The notes beneath the pieces were generated by a model that was given only the letters and a program-made list of their open reading frames with translations, did not search any database and was not told where the DNA came from. Position numbers and translations under genes: made by a program. DNA of 64,000 nucleotides, taken from the NCBI RefSeq assembly GCF_022965805.1, contig NC_133117.1, forward strand, positions 11,804,183 to 11,868,182, given 5' to 3'. Positions 20,922-33,200 of the stretch are shown here, piece after piece (position 1 is the first letter of the stretch; each line of letters opens with the position of its first letter). The DNA comes from Primulina eburnea (taxonomy: Eukaryota; Streptophyta; Magnoliopsida; Lamiales; Gesneriaceae).

Positions 20922-22840
20922 TGTAAGGACCGTGTATCGTATTATCGTAAATCTTATATGATTATCGATAAATCACGAATTTGTTATGTGATTATACATT
21001 TGATGTATATTATGACAATGAAATTGAGAAAATGAATATTGTATATGAATTGACGTTGTAAGAGGTCGATTGGAAAGGCCGGACGCCAATATAGTACAAA
21101 ACTCATGTATTGTACAGAACATGTGGCGCCCGAGCGGTAGAAAATTACCGCCCGAGCGCCAGGGTATTTGAAATGTGATGTTCGGGCAGAACACTTCGAG
21201 CCCGAGCGGTAGTTTGTGACCGCCCGAGCGCCAGGGTATTTGAAATGTGATGTTCGGGCAGAACACTTCGAGCCCGAGCGGTAGTTTGTGACCGCCCGAG
21301 CGCGAAGCGAGTGGCATGGGACAGAGCATGCCGCGCCTGAGCGGTAAATTGTGACCGCTCGAGCGCGGTACAAGCATAGCTCGGGGACAGAACTTCTCGC
21401 GCTCGGGCGCGAGAATTCTACCGCTCGAGCGCGGTATCGGTGATGATAAGAATGAGATTTTCTTCTCTTTCTTCTTTCATTTTTACCGAGAGTTCGAGAG
21501 ATAAGTTCGAGAATTCGATTTTCTTTCTTCCGAATCGACTTCGAAACGCCGTCTAAACGCGAAACAAATTATATATTTGTTATCTGCGCATCGAGGGCTT
21601 CAGATTGAGGTAATTTTCTTCTGGTTTCAGCAACTTTAAATATCAAGGTGCTGGAATAGCATGTATTTGAAGTTGAATTGCTGATATGTAGTAGAATATC
21701 CGACAATAAACGTATATTCGGAGTCGGAATTGAATTATGATATGATTTTGATTTGATATGATTTTTTGAAGTTTCAAATGATATTTGAAACTCATATTAA
21801 TGATTTTGAGGTATGTTATTGATTGAAATGAGTATGTAATTGATGTAGATAAAGTGTATCTTCAAGCTACATCAATTGGAACGAAGAATTAAGGTATGTT
21901 GCGACCGGGTAACATACGACAGGTATCTGTATTATATGATATATGATTGGATTGATTTGATTGGATTGGATTGGAATACGTGTCTATGTGCCTATTTGAT
22001 GATTTGATGTGGCATACATGACATTGAGATTTGAGTATCGATGTATAAAATAAATGTTTTGTTAACACACATCATTTTATGCATACATCGATACATGACA
22101 TGCACGTTGAGCTATGATCCTTGGATACCCGGATATGATTTGATTGGATTCCGGGGTTTGTGAACACAATCGCTATGCCGGTATTATATGACCCGTAAAG
22201 CATAGACAATTGTGGCCCCATATGATTGGATATGAGATGTGGGATTGACGACGCTTCGTCGACGTTGTCATATGTGTATTCCCATATCGGCCGGTGTGCC
22301 AGCTCGAGCATTGATTTGATTTGATAGCGATTCGATTGATTCTGACATGTGCTCAGTGGATGGGCATTTGACCTGATACCTCCACGACATACATGCATTG
22401 CATACCATATATCATTGTTTAGATATCTGTGGTATATATGATTGGTTGTTCCATACGGAGCTTTGCTCACCCCCAAGGGGGGCTGTTGTTGTCTTTGTGT
22501 GTGGACAATGGCAGGTACTCCAGGATATCAGGAGACCGGAGAGGGTACTTCTGGAGGGAGTCACTGTTGAGTTGAGGTTTTATATGTTGTTCCCAGTATA
22601 TATGTATATGTATCTATATACCGGGGCATGTCCCGAGGATATGAGTTGTTTGTATGTGATTGGTTTTGATTATGTGTGGGCGTGTTTTATGATTTGAATT
22701 TAGAACTATTTTTAGTATTTAAATATCAGAAGAGATATTTTGGGCTCATTGTAAAGAAAGTTTAAACTCGTTTTCCGCTGTGATTACTTAACCCTAATCA
22801 AATTGTGTTGTAATAACGATTAGGAGCTAAGGGCCCCACA
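20922..22840 (+). repeat. 3' LTR of the Tekay-like element
   Basis: 1919 bp. It matches the 5' LTR but holds five GC-rich dyads instead of four: a unit of about 71-72 bp (CAGGGTATTTGAAATG ... GACCGCCCGAGCGC) is present twice at about 21160-21305. Several CpG-to-TpG type changes separate the two LTRs inside the dyads. Confidence 0.92.
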
Positions 22841-23225
22841 GAGATAATGTCGCCAAATCTTCAAAGAAAACACAATTGCTGCCAATTTCAGATCATGAAC
22901 TGGATAATTCTCTTCATGCTTCTTCAACTGTCTGGATGCATATGCAATCAAATGACCATTCTGGGTTAAAACGTACCCAAGTCCTTGAAGTGATGCATCA
23001 GTGTACATAATGTACCCTCCTGATCCAGATGGCAGAGCTAAAACTGGTGCGGTTGTAAAACGTTGATGCAGTTCATTGAAACTATTTTCACAATCATGAG
23101 TCCATTCGAACTGCACATTCTTACACGTCAGTTGAGTCAATGGTTTGGCAATCTGAGAAAATCCGGAAAAGAATCTCCGGTAATAACTTGCCAAACCTAG
23201 AAACTTCTTATCTCTTGAGCTGATT
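22841..23225 (-). pseudogene. Outer gypsy element: RT connection and RNase H N-terminal part
   Basis: The minus-strand frame contains [26 protein letters not shown]-type RT thumb sequence, [13 protein letters not shown] (RNase H catalytic Asp region) and LKIWRHYL, which is continued across the nested element at 14264. Upstream of KFLGLA the match to RT ends abruptly near 23225 and the leader begins, so gag, protease and most of RT were deleted. Confidence 0.85.
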
Positions 23226-23345
23226 CTGGTCGTGCCCAACTCAACACTGCTTAGATCTCTGAAAGGAAACCAAAATCAACCTCTAATTCCTCAGATCAGA
23301 ATTTCTAATGTCCCAAAAATTATTGCATGCTCTGATACCACCAAA
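23226..23345 (-). other. Leader and primer binding site of the outer gypsy element
   Basis: The primer site (complement of TGGTATCAGAGC) is at 23329-23340, five bases inside the LTR edge. The remaining hundred bases are noncoding leader fused to the RT fragment by the internal deletion. Confidence 0.8.
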
Positions 23346-24665
23346 TGTAGTGCCCTTACCCGAGCTACTAATAAACAGACTAATAAACATGCAACATTAA
23401 ATTTAATAACAACAATTAAACAACGGAAACCAATACTTATTCATCTTACCACCCAAACGAAAACAAAACATAACAGCAGTCTTAAACATTAATACAACCA
23501 TAACATAATACATGATTCTGAACGATAAAACGATAAACCACAGAAACTCCACTGGATCACCACCAAAAACCCAACTGCTCTAGCCACTGCCCTGGTCGTC
23601 CGAACCGTCCAACCTAAGACCTGCCCCGTGGAAAGGGGCGCCCAAGATGAAAACAAGGACGTGAGCGACAAATCGCCCAATACGAGAATGTACGAGTATA
23701 CAAACTGATATGATGCATGCGAAATGCAATATGCTCGGATATCAAGGATCAAGTCAAGAATCTCATGCTCAGTCTAGAGGCTCTTGAGTGTGTAGTCTCT
23801 GATCTGTCCTAGGCAAGTTTTGCTCCCACATCATCATCAAGACATGGACCTGCAATGTCCAGGTCATCAGAGCCCGCAGGTCCCGTCAGACACTGTAGCT
23901 CTCGATGCCCCATCGTCCACGATACAGAATAGGGCTGAGCGGCCCCAACAAACGAGGTATATCTCAAATGATATCAGGCTCAACATGATATGTCATGTAC
24001 AATATGCCAAAGCAGCAAAACATGTATCATGCAACAGATAAATATGCAGCATATAAGTGTGTATACTACGCTTGGATATCTCAGTCAGTACATCACGTAC
24101 CTCACTAAAACAATCTGACAGAAAGCCCTGAACCTAGACAATACCAACATAATGAAATCACTATCAAACCAGAACAAACATGCTACAAGTTCTCCCTAAT
24201 GATCCTTAAATCACTATCTAAGGATTTAGGATTATACCTGCGTCTGTCGTCAGCCCGCTGATGATGTCTTGATCTCAGTTCACCGACCCGTCCTCTAGTC
24301 GATATTAGCTCCGAAACTTCCCGACAACAAAGTGCCCTCGAAACTGACTAGAAACTAGGGTATAACTATAACTCTCTCTGAAGAATGCGGTGAAGGAAAG
24401 AAAAGAATCGGCTTCCATTTATAGGCTGCATCCGCACTATTTCAGAAAATCCGAACCAATCTTATCTGCCACGTGTCAGAATCTAATTGGTCTAGTTGGA
24501 TTTCTCGAGATAATGTAATCTGAAGTTGATCGTGTTGTCCCTTTTTAAATTCGGTGGATCCCAACAGCTTGATCCCGAATTATCAATTCCTTAAAACTTA
24601 ATTAAAAACTCATTAATTATCTCTTAATTAATACTTCATTCAAAACAAATATTCAGGTCATTACA
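23346..24665 (-). repeat. 5' LTR of the outer gypsy element
   Basis: 1320 bp; read on the minus strand it starts TGTAATGACC and ends GGGCACTACA next to the primer site. A TATA box (CCTATAAATGG, minus strand, about 24415-24425) supports the orientation, and a G-box-like GCCACGTGTC lies upstream of it at about 24470-24480. No array of GC-rich dyads and no coding sequence were seen. Confidence 0.85.
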
Positions 24666-25413
24666 TTGAGGCTGACTATCTGTTGTGATGTGTTGCTCGC
24701 CGATCATACTGATTATACTACTGTTGTTGCCAATGCTTTTAGAACCGAGCAGTCACTCAAAGACATTGATTGGGAGATGCAGCGAAAGATGAATTGTGCT
24801 CAGCAAGCTAGCAAGAATAAATAAAAAGCCTTATATGGGACCACCTAAGCAACCAGAACCACCAAAACCACAAGGACAACCACCTAAAGGGAACATTCCG
24901 AAGACTTATGAGAAATCACTGTGCAAGGAGTTCAATCGTCCACACTATGGCAAGTGCATGTAGGGCACCTACAAATGCTTCAGTGTGGAGATTTGGGACA
25001 CAAGGCTGGGGATGCCCAAAGCTCAAGCAACCCACTGCTGGAAGGGTCTATGTGATGCAAGCTATGGAGGCTGAGGCAGAGCCGACACAACACTGAATAC
25101 CGGTAACCTAGCGGTTCAACGTTTTTACGATGCTTTTATTGCGTGAAATGTTAAAATGGGTTATGGGAAGTGAATGGGATAATAAAGAACTTATAAGAGA
25201 ATATGTTTCACGCTCTACTTGAACTGGATTTAGGAGTCGACGTTGGAAATTTTTGGGATAGAAATGCAATTTTCAAAATTTTGGGTGACCGAATTGAAGA
25301 GTAAGAATTAAGCTAAGAGGGTTAAGTATGAAGTGATTAGAAGAGTCAAGCTTTGCATTTATAGAGACAACGAAAAATTTCGAGGAGGAAATTCTATTTA
25401 AGGGGGGTAGATT
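24666..25413 (+). pseudogene. Internal remnant of a plus-strand gypsy element: gag end and 3' region
   Basis: From 24666 to about 25110 the plus strand resembles the end of gypsy gag: FRTEQSLKDIDWEMQRKMN, a Pro/Gln-rich linker (GPPKQPEPPKPQGQPP), then a decayed zinc-knuckle region (CKEFNRPHYGKCM) and VYVMQAMEAEAE. Stops and shifts break it. From about 25111 to 25413 it is noncoding and ends in a purine run AAGGGGGGTAG before the LTR at 25414. Protease to integrase are missing. The left boundary is the LTR of the outer gypsy element, which probably inserted here. Confidence 0.7.
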
Positions 25414-28270
25414 TGTAACGTCCAAAAAACCAAACCTAGGTAAACTACATGCATGCAAATTATTCGAATTGTTTATTTGTTTTATTTAATTGATTTTAAA
25501 TGCTTGCATGATATTTATCAAATGATTAAAGGTATGGTTGCATGATTAAATGATTATATGGCATGTTTTCATGAAATTAAAGGATTTTACCCGAATATTC
25601 GATAATAAGCAAGGGAAAGAAGACCGGGGACGACCAAGACTAAGAATAAATATTTTTCACTAAATTTTTTTAACGCTTCTCAATATGATTTAAAATGATT
25701 TCATTTTTCTAAAAATGTTGGAGTTCAAATTATTTTACGAGTCGAACTCGATTTTTCCGGGGAAGCCGTGTTTGGGCAAACGAAGAGTTTTAAAAGATCA
25801 AAAATATTATTTTTAGAAACTAAATTTTATAAACTTTTTTGTTTCAATTAAATAAGAGTTAGTGGACCCAATTTAACTAAATTGAATAGGCCCAATTGCT
25901 CTTATACTTGGAGGTCAAAAACGAAAGCACATTAGCATGCCAAACTAAATCTATAAAGTTAAACCTAGGCTTCTAAACACTTCATTCAGCCGTTTTTCAC
26001 ACACTTTACACACACTAAGGTTCTAAAATATCAAGAGGAAGAAAAGCTAGGGTTCTTTGTCGTCCGGTCATCCAACTTCGCACTCTCACCAACGATTGAA
26101 TATTTGACTGTTTTAAACATAAAGGCACGTTTTCTAAACCCTTTGACGCATCATTCAAACAATATTATGCATGGTATGATTATCTTTGCTTGAAAAATAT
26201 GTTTGTATGATTGGTTCATCGTTAGAACAAACATTATTAAAAGTTTGGATGCTTTTACGCTTGTTTTGAAAACTTTATGTTTCCAAGGGATATGGTGCCA
26301 ACTAGGGATGATTTATGGATAAAACATGAATAATTTTAAGGGGAAACAAGAGCTGGGAAAGAGCTGAAGGAACCGTGCATGAAGGAGGCTTGAGGCTAGG
26401 GTTTTCTTATGAGGTTTGGCTTGTGAAATCAGTTAGGGGAAGGCCATGCCTAGGGCGTGTTTCAGGGCCTGAGCAGGGCTTGGGCGAAGCACTAGGAGGT
26501 GTCTAGGTGGGGCTGGATGCGGCAATAGCAAGAGGGAAGAGTCCACACGCACAAGGACTCTCCCCATGCATGCTCGCGGCTGGTTTGCTTCGTTTTGGGA
26601 GTGCAACGTGGCTAGGGGTTTGCCAAGATGGTCACGTAGGGTCCAAAGTATAGGGATAGGTTTCGGAACAAGGTCTAGTGCAGCCATGGTTCGTGGTGGC
26701 TCGAGGGAGTGAGAGCCAAGACTAGGAGAGGCGCGCGGCTCTTGTTCTAATGGTAGGGCTTGCAGCACTGGTTCAATGCTTGGGCTGGGTTAGGCTAGGC
26801 ATGAACATGGTCCAGGGTGATGAGGGTCAAGTGGGCTCGGTGGTGGCTTGAGTAGAAGAGTCCTATGTTGGCTATTCCCTGGTGTGAGAAGCTTCAAGCG
26901 TGCGACTTTGGGTTCTTTTTCGAGGAGGTTTTGCATGAGCTAGGGTCTTGCTCTATGGGTTTGGGTTTGGGTTTGTCAGGAGGGTCCCTAGGTGGGTTCG
27001 CTAGGGTCTGGCTCGAGGTGGCTCGACAATATTGAGAGATGGCTCGATGAGTTCAATTAAGGGTCAATATTGCAAAAATTAATAAGAAAATTCGAACCAT
27101 GGGTCCACAGGGATGGTTCATGGCTCACAAGGGTAGTTTAGGTAAAATATTAAGGTTTGAATTTATTCGGGAATTAAATGCCTAACGAATTATTAATTAA
27201 ATAATTAAATATAAATCCTCGAATTTAAGCTAAATAAAAATATGAAAAATAATATTTAAGCTTAAATAATTATTTGGGATAAGCTCATGTCATTAAAAGT
27301 AAGAAAAAGTCAAAATCGAGAAATTTTATGTTTAGGGGAAAAACGGTCATTTTACATTTGGGTAATACGTAAAAGCTTGGAAGCATCCCGAAGGATCATA
27401 ACGCATGTTAAATGATATTTTATGATTTTTAAATGAAAATATGAAATTTTATGATTTATGGTAAAGTTGTGCAATTTTTACTGTTAAAATGCTTATTTTG
27501 AAAAGTCGTGATATTTTACGATTTTTGCTGTTAAAAATGCTATTTTTTAAGATATGGAAAGGATACGATATTTTATGATTTAAAAAGGAAAAGAAAAAAT
27601 ATTTTGAGGGATGTGTATTGAGTGTGACAAAGAGGATATGTGGGGGATCTGTTTTAAGAAGGAACATTGAACTTACAAATTTGTGGGGATCCGTTTTAAG
27701 AAGAAACGCTGAACTTACAATTTTGTGAGGATGTCTTGTGGGAAAAGGCCCAGAGGGAACCCGTTTATGGGACTGAAAGCTTTACGATTATATGATTTTA
27801 TGATTTACGATTTATTTACGCATGAAAGCTATTTTAAATAAAAGTATTATTTTATTGCATGTGGTTGTATATATATTACTAGCTACTTATGTTTAAAACG
27901 TGCTAAGTCATTAGATTCACTAAGTTTGAATATTGCAGGATTTGATGGTATGAAGAGGGGCTGACGCTTGAGTGGATCGAGTGCGGCAATACACTCCCAA
28001 AAGACATATTTTTTCCGCACTAGCATGTTAGATAAAAGATTTGAAGGATTATTGTGAATTATTTTATTATGGATTTTTATGCTTTATTTTTTTGTTAATT
28101 GATCTTTTTTTTAAAAAAAATGTCGATATAAGATTTTTTGTTAGTTGACGATTTAGAGGTTTTTGGGTACCTAGGAATTTGATTGTTATTTTATTATGAT
28201 ATACGAAAATGTTAGGTTATTTTATTAGTAATTTTTGAGTTTATGATTTATTAAAAAATAGTGGACGTTT
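25414..28270 (+). repeat. 3' LTR, 2.9 kb, of the plus-strand gypsy remnant
   Basis: It starts TGTAACGTCC directly after a polypurine tract. The 3' boundary near 28270 (GTGGACGTTT) is set by comparison with the related LTR at 35476-38890 and lacks a clear CA. Near 27901-27948 it holds the shared motif AAGTCATTAGATTCACTAAG followed by TTGCAGG. The Gly/Trp/Arg-rich frames at 26400-27060 look like a GC-rich noncoding section. No coding sequence was seen. Confidence 0.7.
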
Positions 28271-29100
28271 AAATGAGAAGTGACGTTTTTCCACATGTTT
28301 AATGGTCCCTAGGTGTACATTTTATGGCTGGAAAGGTTAGGGCAAGAGGATGAACAAAAATTGTGTTTTAAATAAACCATGGTTTTTCGAATTTGGGTGC
28401 TAGAAGGGCAAGGGTGTGTGCTGCATATGGGTCACATCTAGAGGCCTAAAGAGAGGTGTATGATGGTCCTAGAGGGGTTAAAGGGGGTGTGGGTGCAAGG
28501 GGAAGGGCTGTGGGCATGAGGTTTGTGGCGCGCATGCAATGAAGAGCCGGTTTGGGGGCTGTGTGTTCTAGGGTTATCAAGCTCGGTCCAGTAGGGTCTC
28601 TACGGGTCGATCATGGTCCTAGGAGTTTCAACTAGGGTCTGGACATGGTGGTTAATGTCTGGGGTCGAAGGGACTAAGGGTTGGCACAAACTAGGGCTTG
28701 GTTCGAATGAACAGAATTTTCTATCAGCTTCCTAGGCTCGTCGATGGTTTTATTTGGCTTGATTTTGGTTGCATAGGGTATGATTAGGTTTGAATGAGAT
28801 ATTGTTCAAGTTTGGTAAAGTTTTGAGTCGATTCGATCTAAAATCAAGACGTACGGTTAAATTTTAAAACGAATTGTGAAATTAGTTGAGAAACTTAATT
28901 TTACGTCTAAGAAATGTTTATGGATGTATTTTAAGGTGTCATGTTAATTTTAGAGATGAAAATTTTAGGTTTAAAATTTGGAAAGAAAATATTAAGTTTT
29001 GGATTTATTCAGGTTAAAAACGCTTCATGGTTTAATCATTAAGTTATTAAATCGAAAGGATCGGGTTTATAAGAAAAATGTTAAAAGTAAAATTTAATCT
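28271..29100 (+). repeat. Fragment of a related long LTR, plus strand
   Basis: An 830-base stretch resembling the middle of the 25414-28270 LTR (GGTCCCTAGG, TAGGGTCTGG and TTTATTCAGG words in the same order). Both ends are cut: on the left it abuts the end of the neighbouring LTR, on the right the copia copy at 29101. No gene was seen. Confidence 0.5.
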
Positions 29101-30135
29101 TGTTAGGATCGGTTGGGTGTGATCAAGTGTTTAGAAAGGGGGATGAATAAACACTTGACAATTTCACAACTTTTCGAAGGATGAATCCGTTCAGTGATAA
29201 ACTGAAGTCAGGAATCTTGTTGTCAATATCAATCAGCTAAGTAATGAAACTGTGGAACTAAACTGAATGGCAGAGATAATAAACTGAAATTAAAGGACCA
29301 AAGATTTGTGTATGTTCGTAGAATTCAAACGCTCCTACGTCACCACTTCTATCTCGTGGATATGATATTTACTAAAAGACTTTGACCTATACAACACTTT
29401 GTACAAGCCCACTTCAGTTTGAACGTAACATTGCCAAAACTGAAACTCTTAGTTTCAGTACAATTTTTATCAATACTCAACTGATGTAATTTTTCAGCAC
29501 AACTGATCTCTAAAAGATAGAATATTACAACAGTAAGTGTTTGTGCTTTAGCTCAAAATATAGCCTGAAAGCTATGAATAAATTTAATAGGTGAGAGCTT
29601 CTTGTAACTAATAATAGTTTGTTGTATGTTCTTTGATAGCTTGTGAATAACTTGGTAACTAGGTTAACTTTGTATAAGATGATCTTCTCGGCTATTTATA
29701 AGCTCTGCTTCCAATGGTAACTTTGAATGCGTTTAAATCTTTATATCCGTTAGACACGTCAACATTCTTATGAAAATTGTATACTGTAGCTTTTCTGAAA
29801 TGCGGCGTTTCCACTTCGATTTGCAGTCTGCTCATGTACAAATTGTCGCTTGATAGCTACGCTCCTTAATTGATGAGTTGTGAAGCTGATTTATCAGTTG
29901 ACTCTATATAGCTGATATGAATAACTGATTGTTGTGTAACTGATAAATCTTAACTGATCATTCAGTTGACTACACAGCTTCAATTAGCTTTGAACACTTC
30001 ATTTGCCTTTAATAAATTGCGCATTAGTCTTCAGTTCAAGCAACTATCAGTTACACATCTTCAGTTCAGGTTCCTTTATCAGTTCTTAAATCTTTTCACG
30101 CTCAACTTGTCAAAGTCCGAAATTATGATTCAACA
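29101..30135 (-). repeat. 3' LTR of the second copia copy
   Basis: 1035 bp. Its ends match the first element's LTR in reverse complement (TGTTAGGATCGGTT at one end, the complement of TGTTGAATCATAA at the other), while the middle has diverged strongly. The AACTGA/TCAGTT word is again very dense (at least 15 by eye). Confidence 0.85.
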
Positions 30136-30160
30136 ATTTCCCCCTTATTGGTGTTTGATA
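30136..30160 (-). other. Polypurine tract of the second copia copy
   Basis: The complement of ATTTCCCCCTTATTGGTG gives a purine run next to the LTR, in the same place as the tract of the first copy. Confidence 0.75.
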
Positions 30161-30299
30161 AAATTTAGAATTTATGAACTGGTCAAATTGAACTTTTGTA
30201 GATAAAATAATATTTTATTGAATCTTTCTTTGTACATATTCGTAAAAATAATGAAAGAATAAAAGAATCTCATAATAAAAGAATATTCTATTGACTAAA

Positions 30300-33200
30300 A
30301 AATTCTTCCAATACTAATAACTGAATATAGAGAAAGTCTTCTAACTGATCTGGGCTGTTCTTCTTTTCTTGGCTCTTTTATCAGCTGGTCCTTGGTTAGT
30401 TGGTTGACTTGATCTCTTCTTAGATAGTTGATGCTACTGTTCTTCCCCTTTTTTGTCAAACCCATCAACCTTGCTAGATAATGTGCAGACTTCTGAGGTG
30501 ACCAGAGATATAGCATTCATCATCTATTCCTGCATTACATCCATTCTCTTGGTCATGCTGGTTTGTATAAAATCCATTTGATTGATCAGCATGTCCTGAG
30601 TCTGGAAAAGGGCTGGAACTGTCACTCTGTCCTTCTTTATTTGATCTAATAGGATGAATAAATTATTGATGTCTTTGGTGACCTGATTAAGGCTCTTCAA
30701 TGTACTATCCTTTGTATAATCAATCTTCAATGTGTGCAGAAATTGGGTTGACTTCATATCGCAAATGGTTGAGATGAGAGTGTGAAAACCGGACTGAATT
30801 CCTTCGAGCATAATTTCAACGGCCACTGATATTTCAGGAGGCAAAGATTCATATGGATCTTGTTCTTTCTCCTATTCTTCTTCATTGAAAATTACTAAGG
30901 CTTTATCTGTTGATTCAGTCTCAGTTGAACTAATTCTGGAATAGTATCTTCAACCGATTTCTGATGAGTGTCTTCAGTAGAGATGGAAGTTGAGCAGCAG
31001 TTGGCCTTTCAGTTTGCACTTGCACTTCTTCAGAATGTTCAGAGTGCAACTGATCCTCTTCAGTTGGTTTATCAATTGACACTTCAGCTGGATCTTCAGT
31101 GGGTTTATCAACTGAAACTTCAGTTGGCACTGACACTTCTTCAGTTTGTTCAGAGTGCAACTGAGCAACTTCAGTTTCAGCTTGAACTACTTGTTCAGTT
31201 GTGGTAGACAACTGAATTGTTTCTTCAACTTATTCTAAAACAGCCTCTGAGGCTGATTTTTCAGTTTTGCTCTGGTCTTCAACTGATTCATCAGTTATAA
31301 CATTCAGCTGGATGTCAGTGGCAACTAATTGTATCACTTCATCGACATTTTCCAGTGACAACTTAACATCGGTGTATAGTTAAAGATCTGCTGCAGGAGA
31401 TTTAAGAGCAGAGGATGACGGTTGAGCATCCTTGGAAGAAGAAATAGTTACCTGCTCAGTTTTTTCAGCAAATGCCTTCTTGGATGGCTTTGACTGATTT
31501 GAAGGTTCAGCTTGCTCCTCTAAGGTTGGACTTTGGGAATTCACAGGAATACACATCTGCTGACCCATTTCCCAGTCTTTAATCTTCATCTACAATGATA
31601 TGAGATCCATATCCAACTGGACTGGTCGGATCATAGTTCATGAGTAGCTGAGCTGTGACTTCAGCTAGCTTCTTGACACGCATTAGATCAAAGAAATAAG
31701 TCGTCCTCTCCAGCGCTTGTGTAATTTGACAGTTGTCACTGTCTTTATAACTATTGTTTCCAGAGCGATGAATTTTGTTTAACACTAATGTCTTCTGCAA
31801 TCGCCTGGAAAATATTTCAGTTCTAAATCCGACCCATTCACCAAAATTTTTCAACTTCGACTTAGAAAACTCATTTATTTCTTCCCAAATAAGATCAATG
31901 TGAGTTTGAATCGGGTTGGTAGGTTTGGGCTCTTTGATCATCTTTCCCTTACCTTTTGGGTCAGTGAGGGCATGAGAAACGCTCAACCCTAACATAGTTG
32001 GATCCACTTTCTCATGTATCACCACTCGGGCAAAAGGTAGTGTAGATGGACAGGTGATAGTGATGAGTGGTGATCTCACTCCAACTTGTTTTAATTTCTC
32101 ACCGGATTCGGTGATAATCTTCTTGAAGGAGTAGTTGGAGAAGACTGCTGATGTTCAATTGAAGAAGCAACTGGAATTGCCTTGATTGGTATTGCACTGA
32201 TAGGCTGTTCAGCTCAAGTTGGCTTCAATATTTCAGCTAGGATGACTTCCAAGGCAGCTGGCTTAGTCTTTTGTGTTCTTGGCTTTCTCAAGATTTTCGC
32301 TCTGATTCAGTTTCACTAACAATCAATTTTCTTTTTTGATTGTGTTTTCTTTGACTTCGCCAAGTCCTTGGTCTTCTTCTATTTGACTGATTTGGGAGCA
32401 TGTATCTTCCCAATCTCCTTTTTAACTTTCAAAAACTGCTCAGGAGATATATCCAGCTTCGTCTTTGGTTGTTGAACATTCTTAGCAGTGAAGACTTTGA
32501 ATTTGGATGACTTCTCAATAGAGTCATCCACCAATCCTTTACTCTTCATAATGAAGTTGATTGGCACAGCATATCCATTGGACTATTAGGTCGACTGAAC
32601 CATGTTCTTCAGAATGTTTAACAAGATCGCTGACCAGTTCAGTCTACGTCCATTCACCACAACAGCCATGATTTGAAACTTCTCAAGGGTAAGGGCAGCA
32701 AAAGAGCATGCATTGTCTAGCACACCCTTGGCCACTATATCTTCCAATAACTGAAATTCATACTTCAGCTCCTTTTTGGGTTCATATGTCATGCCCCGAG
32801 ACCGAAGCATCAGTGACATCCGGCATTGTTTTTCAATTTACATGAAAACAATTAAGCCTCATAGCAAATAGCCAAACACCAGTCTTTTTCATAAATAAAT
32901 ATAGTCTTTACAATGAAAACAAAATGAAAATTAAATCAAAATTGCGGAAGTGAAATATATATAAGTCTTGAATCTAGATCTTTTAGCTGCAATCACCATC
33001 CCCAGAACGTCGCTTGTTCCTCTTCATTCAATTCTTCCTCATTCTTATCAAGGGAGAGATGTAAGGGGTGAGTGCTTTGAGAAACACTCAGCAAGTGGGG
33101 GCTGATCGATTACCACATATACATATAATGATAATTTAAAACATATTTTAACAGACTTTCAAAACTTATTATATCAAACATTAACTGAATCAGACTCGAA

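Larger units (their letters stand above)
14265..22840 (+). mobile_element. Nearly intact Tekay-like Ty3/gypsy retrotransposon
   Basis: An 8.6-kb element with LTRs at 14265-16112 and 20922-22840, a primer site at 16118-16129, one gag-pol frame and a purine tract (AAGAGGGGGAGAA) before the 3' LTR. The GAGAT duplication flanks it (14260-14264, 22841-22845). Domain order PR-RT-RH-INT with a chromodomain-like tail fits chromovirus Tekay/Del. The LTRs differ by roughly 17 substitutions by eye (about 1%) plus one 71-72-bp repeat unit, so it is young but older than the copia insertion. The only coding lesion I see is one in-frame TAA in gag. Confidence 0.93.
911..24665 (-). mobile_element. Outer Ty3/gypsy element, internally deleted, carrying two nested retrotransposons
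   Basis: The 5' LTR is at 23346-24665 and the primer site at 23329-23340. The pol pieces lie at 22841-23225, 13128-14264 and 911-1397. When the copia element (1403-13127) and the gypsy element (14265-22840) are removed with one TSD copy each, the reading continues without loss across both joints: [11 protein letters not shown] at the right joint and [12 protein letters not shown] at the left. Gag, protease and most of the reverse transcriptase are missing between the leader and RT. The left end stops near 911 against another element, so no 3' LTR is seen. Confidence 0.85.
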
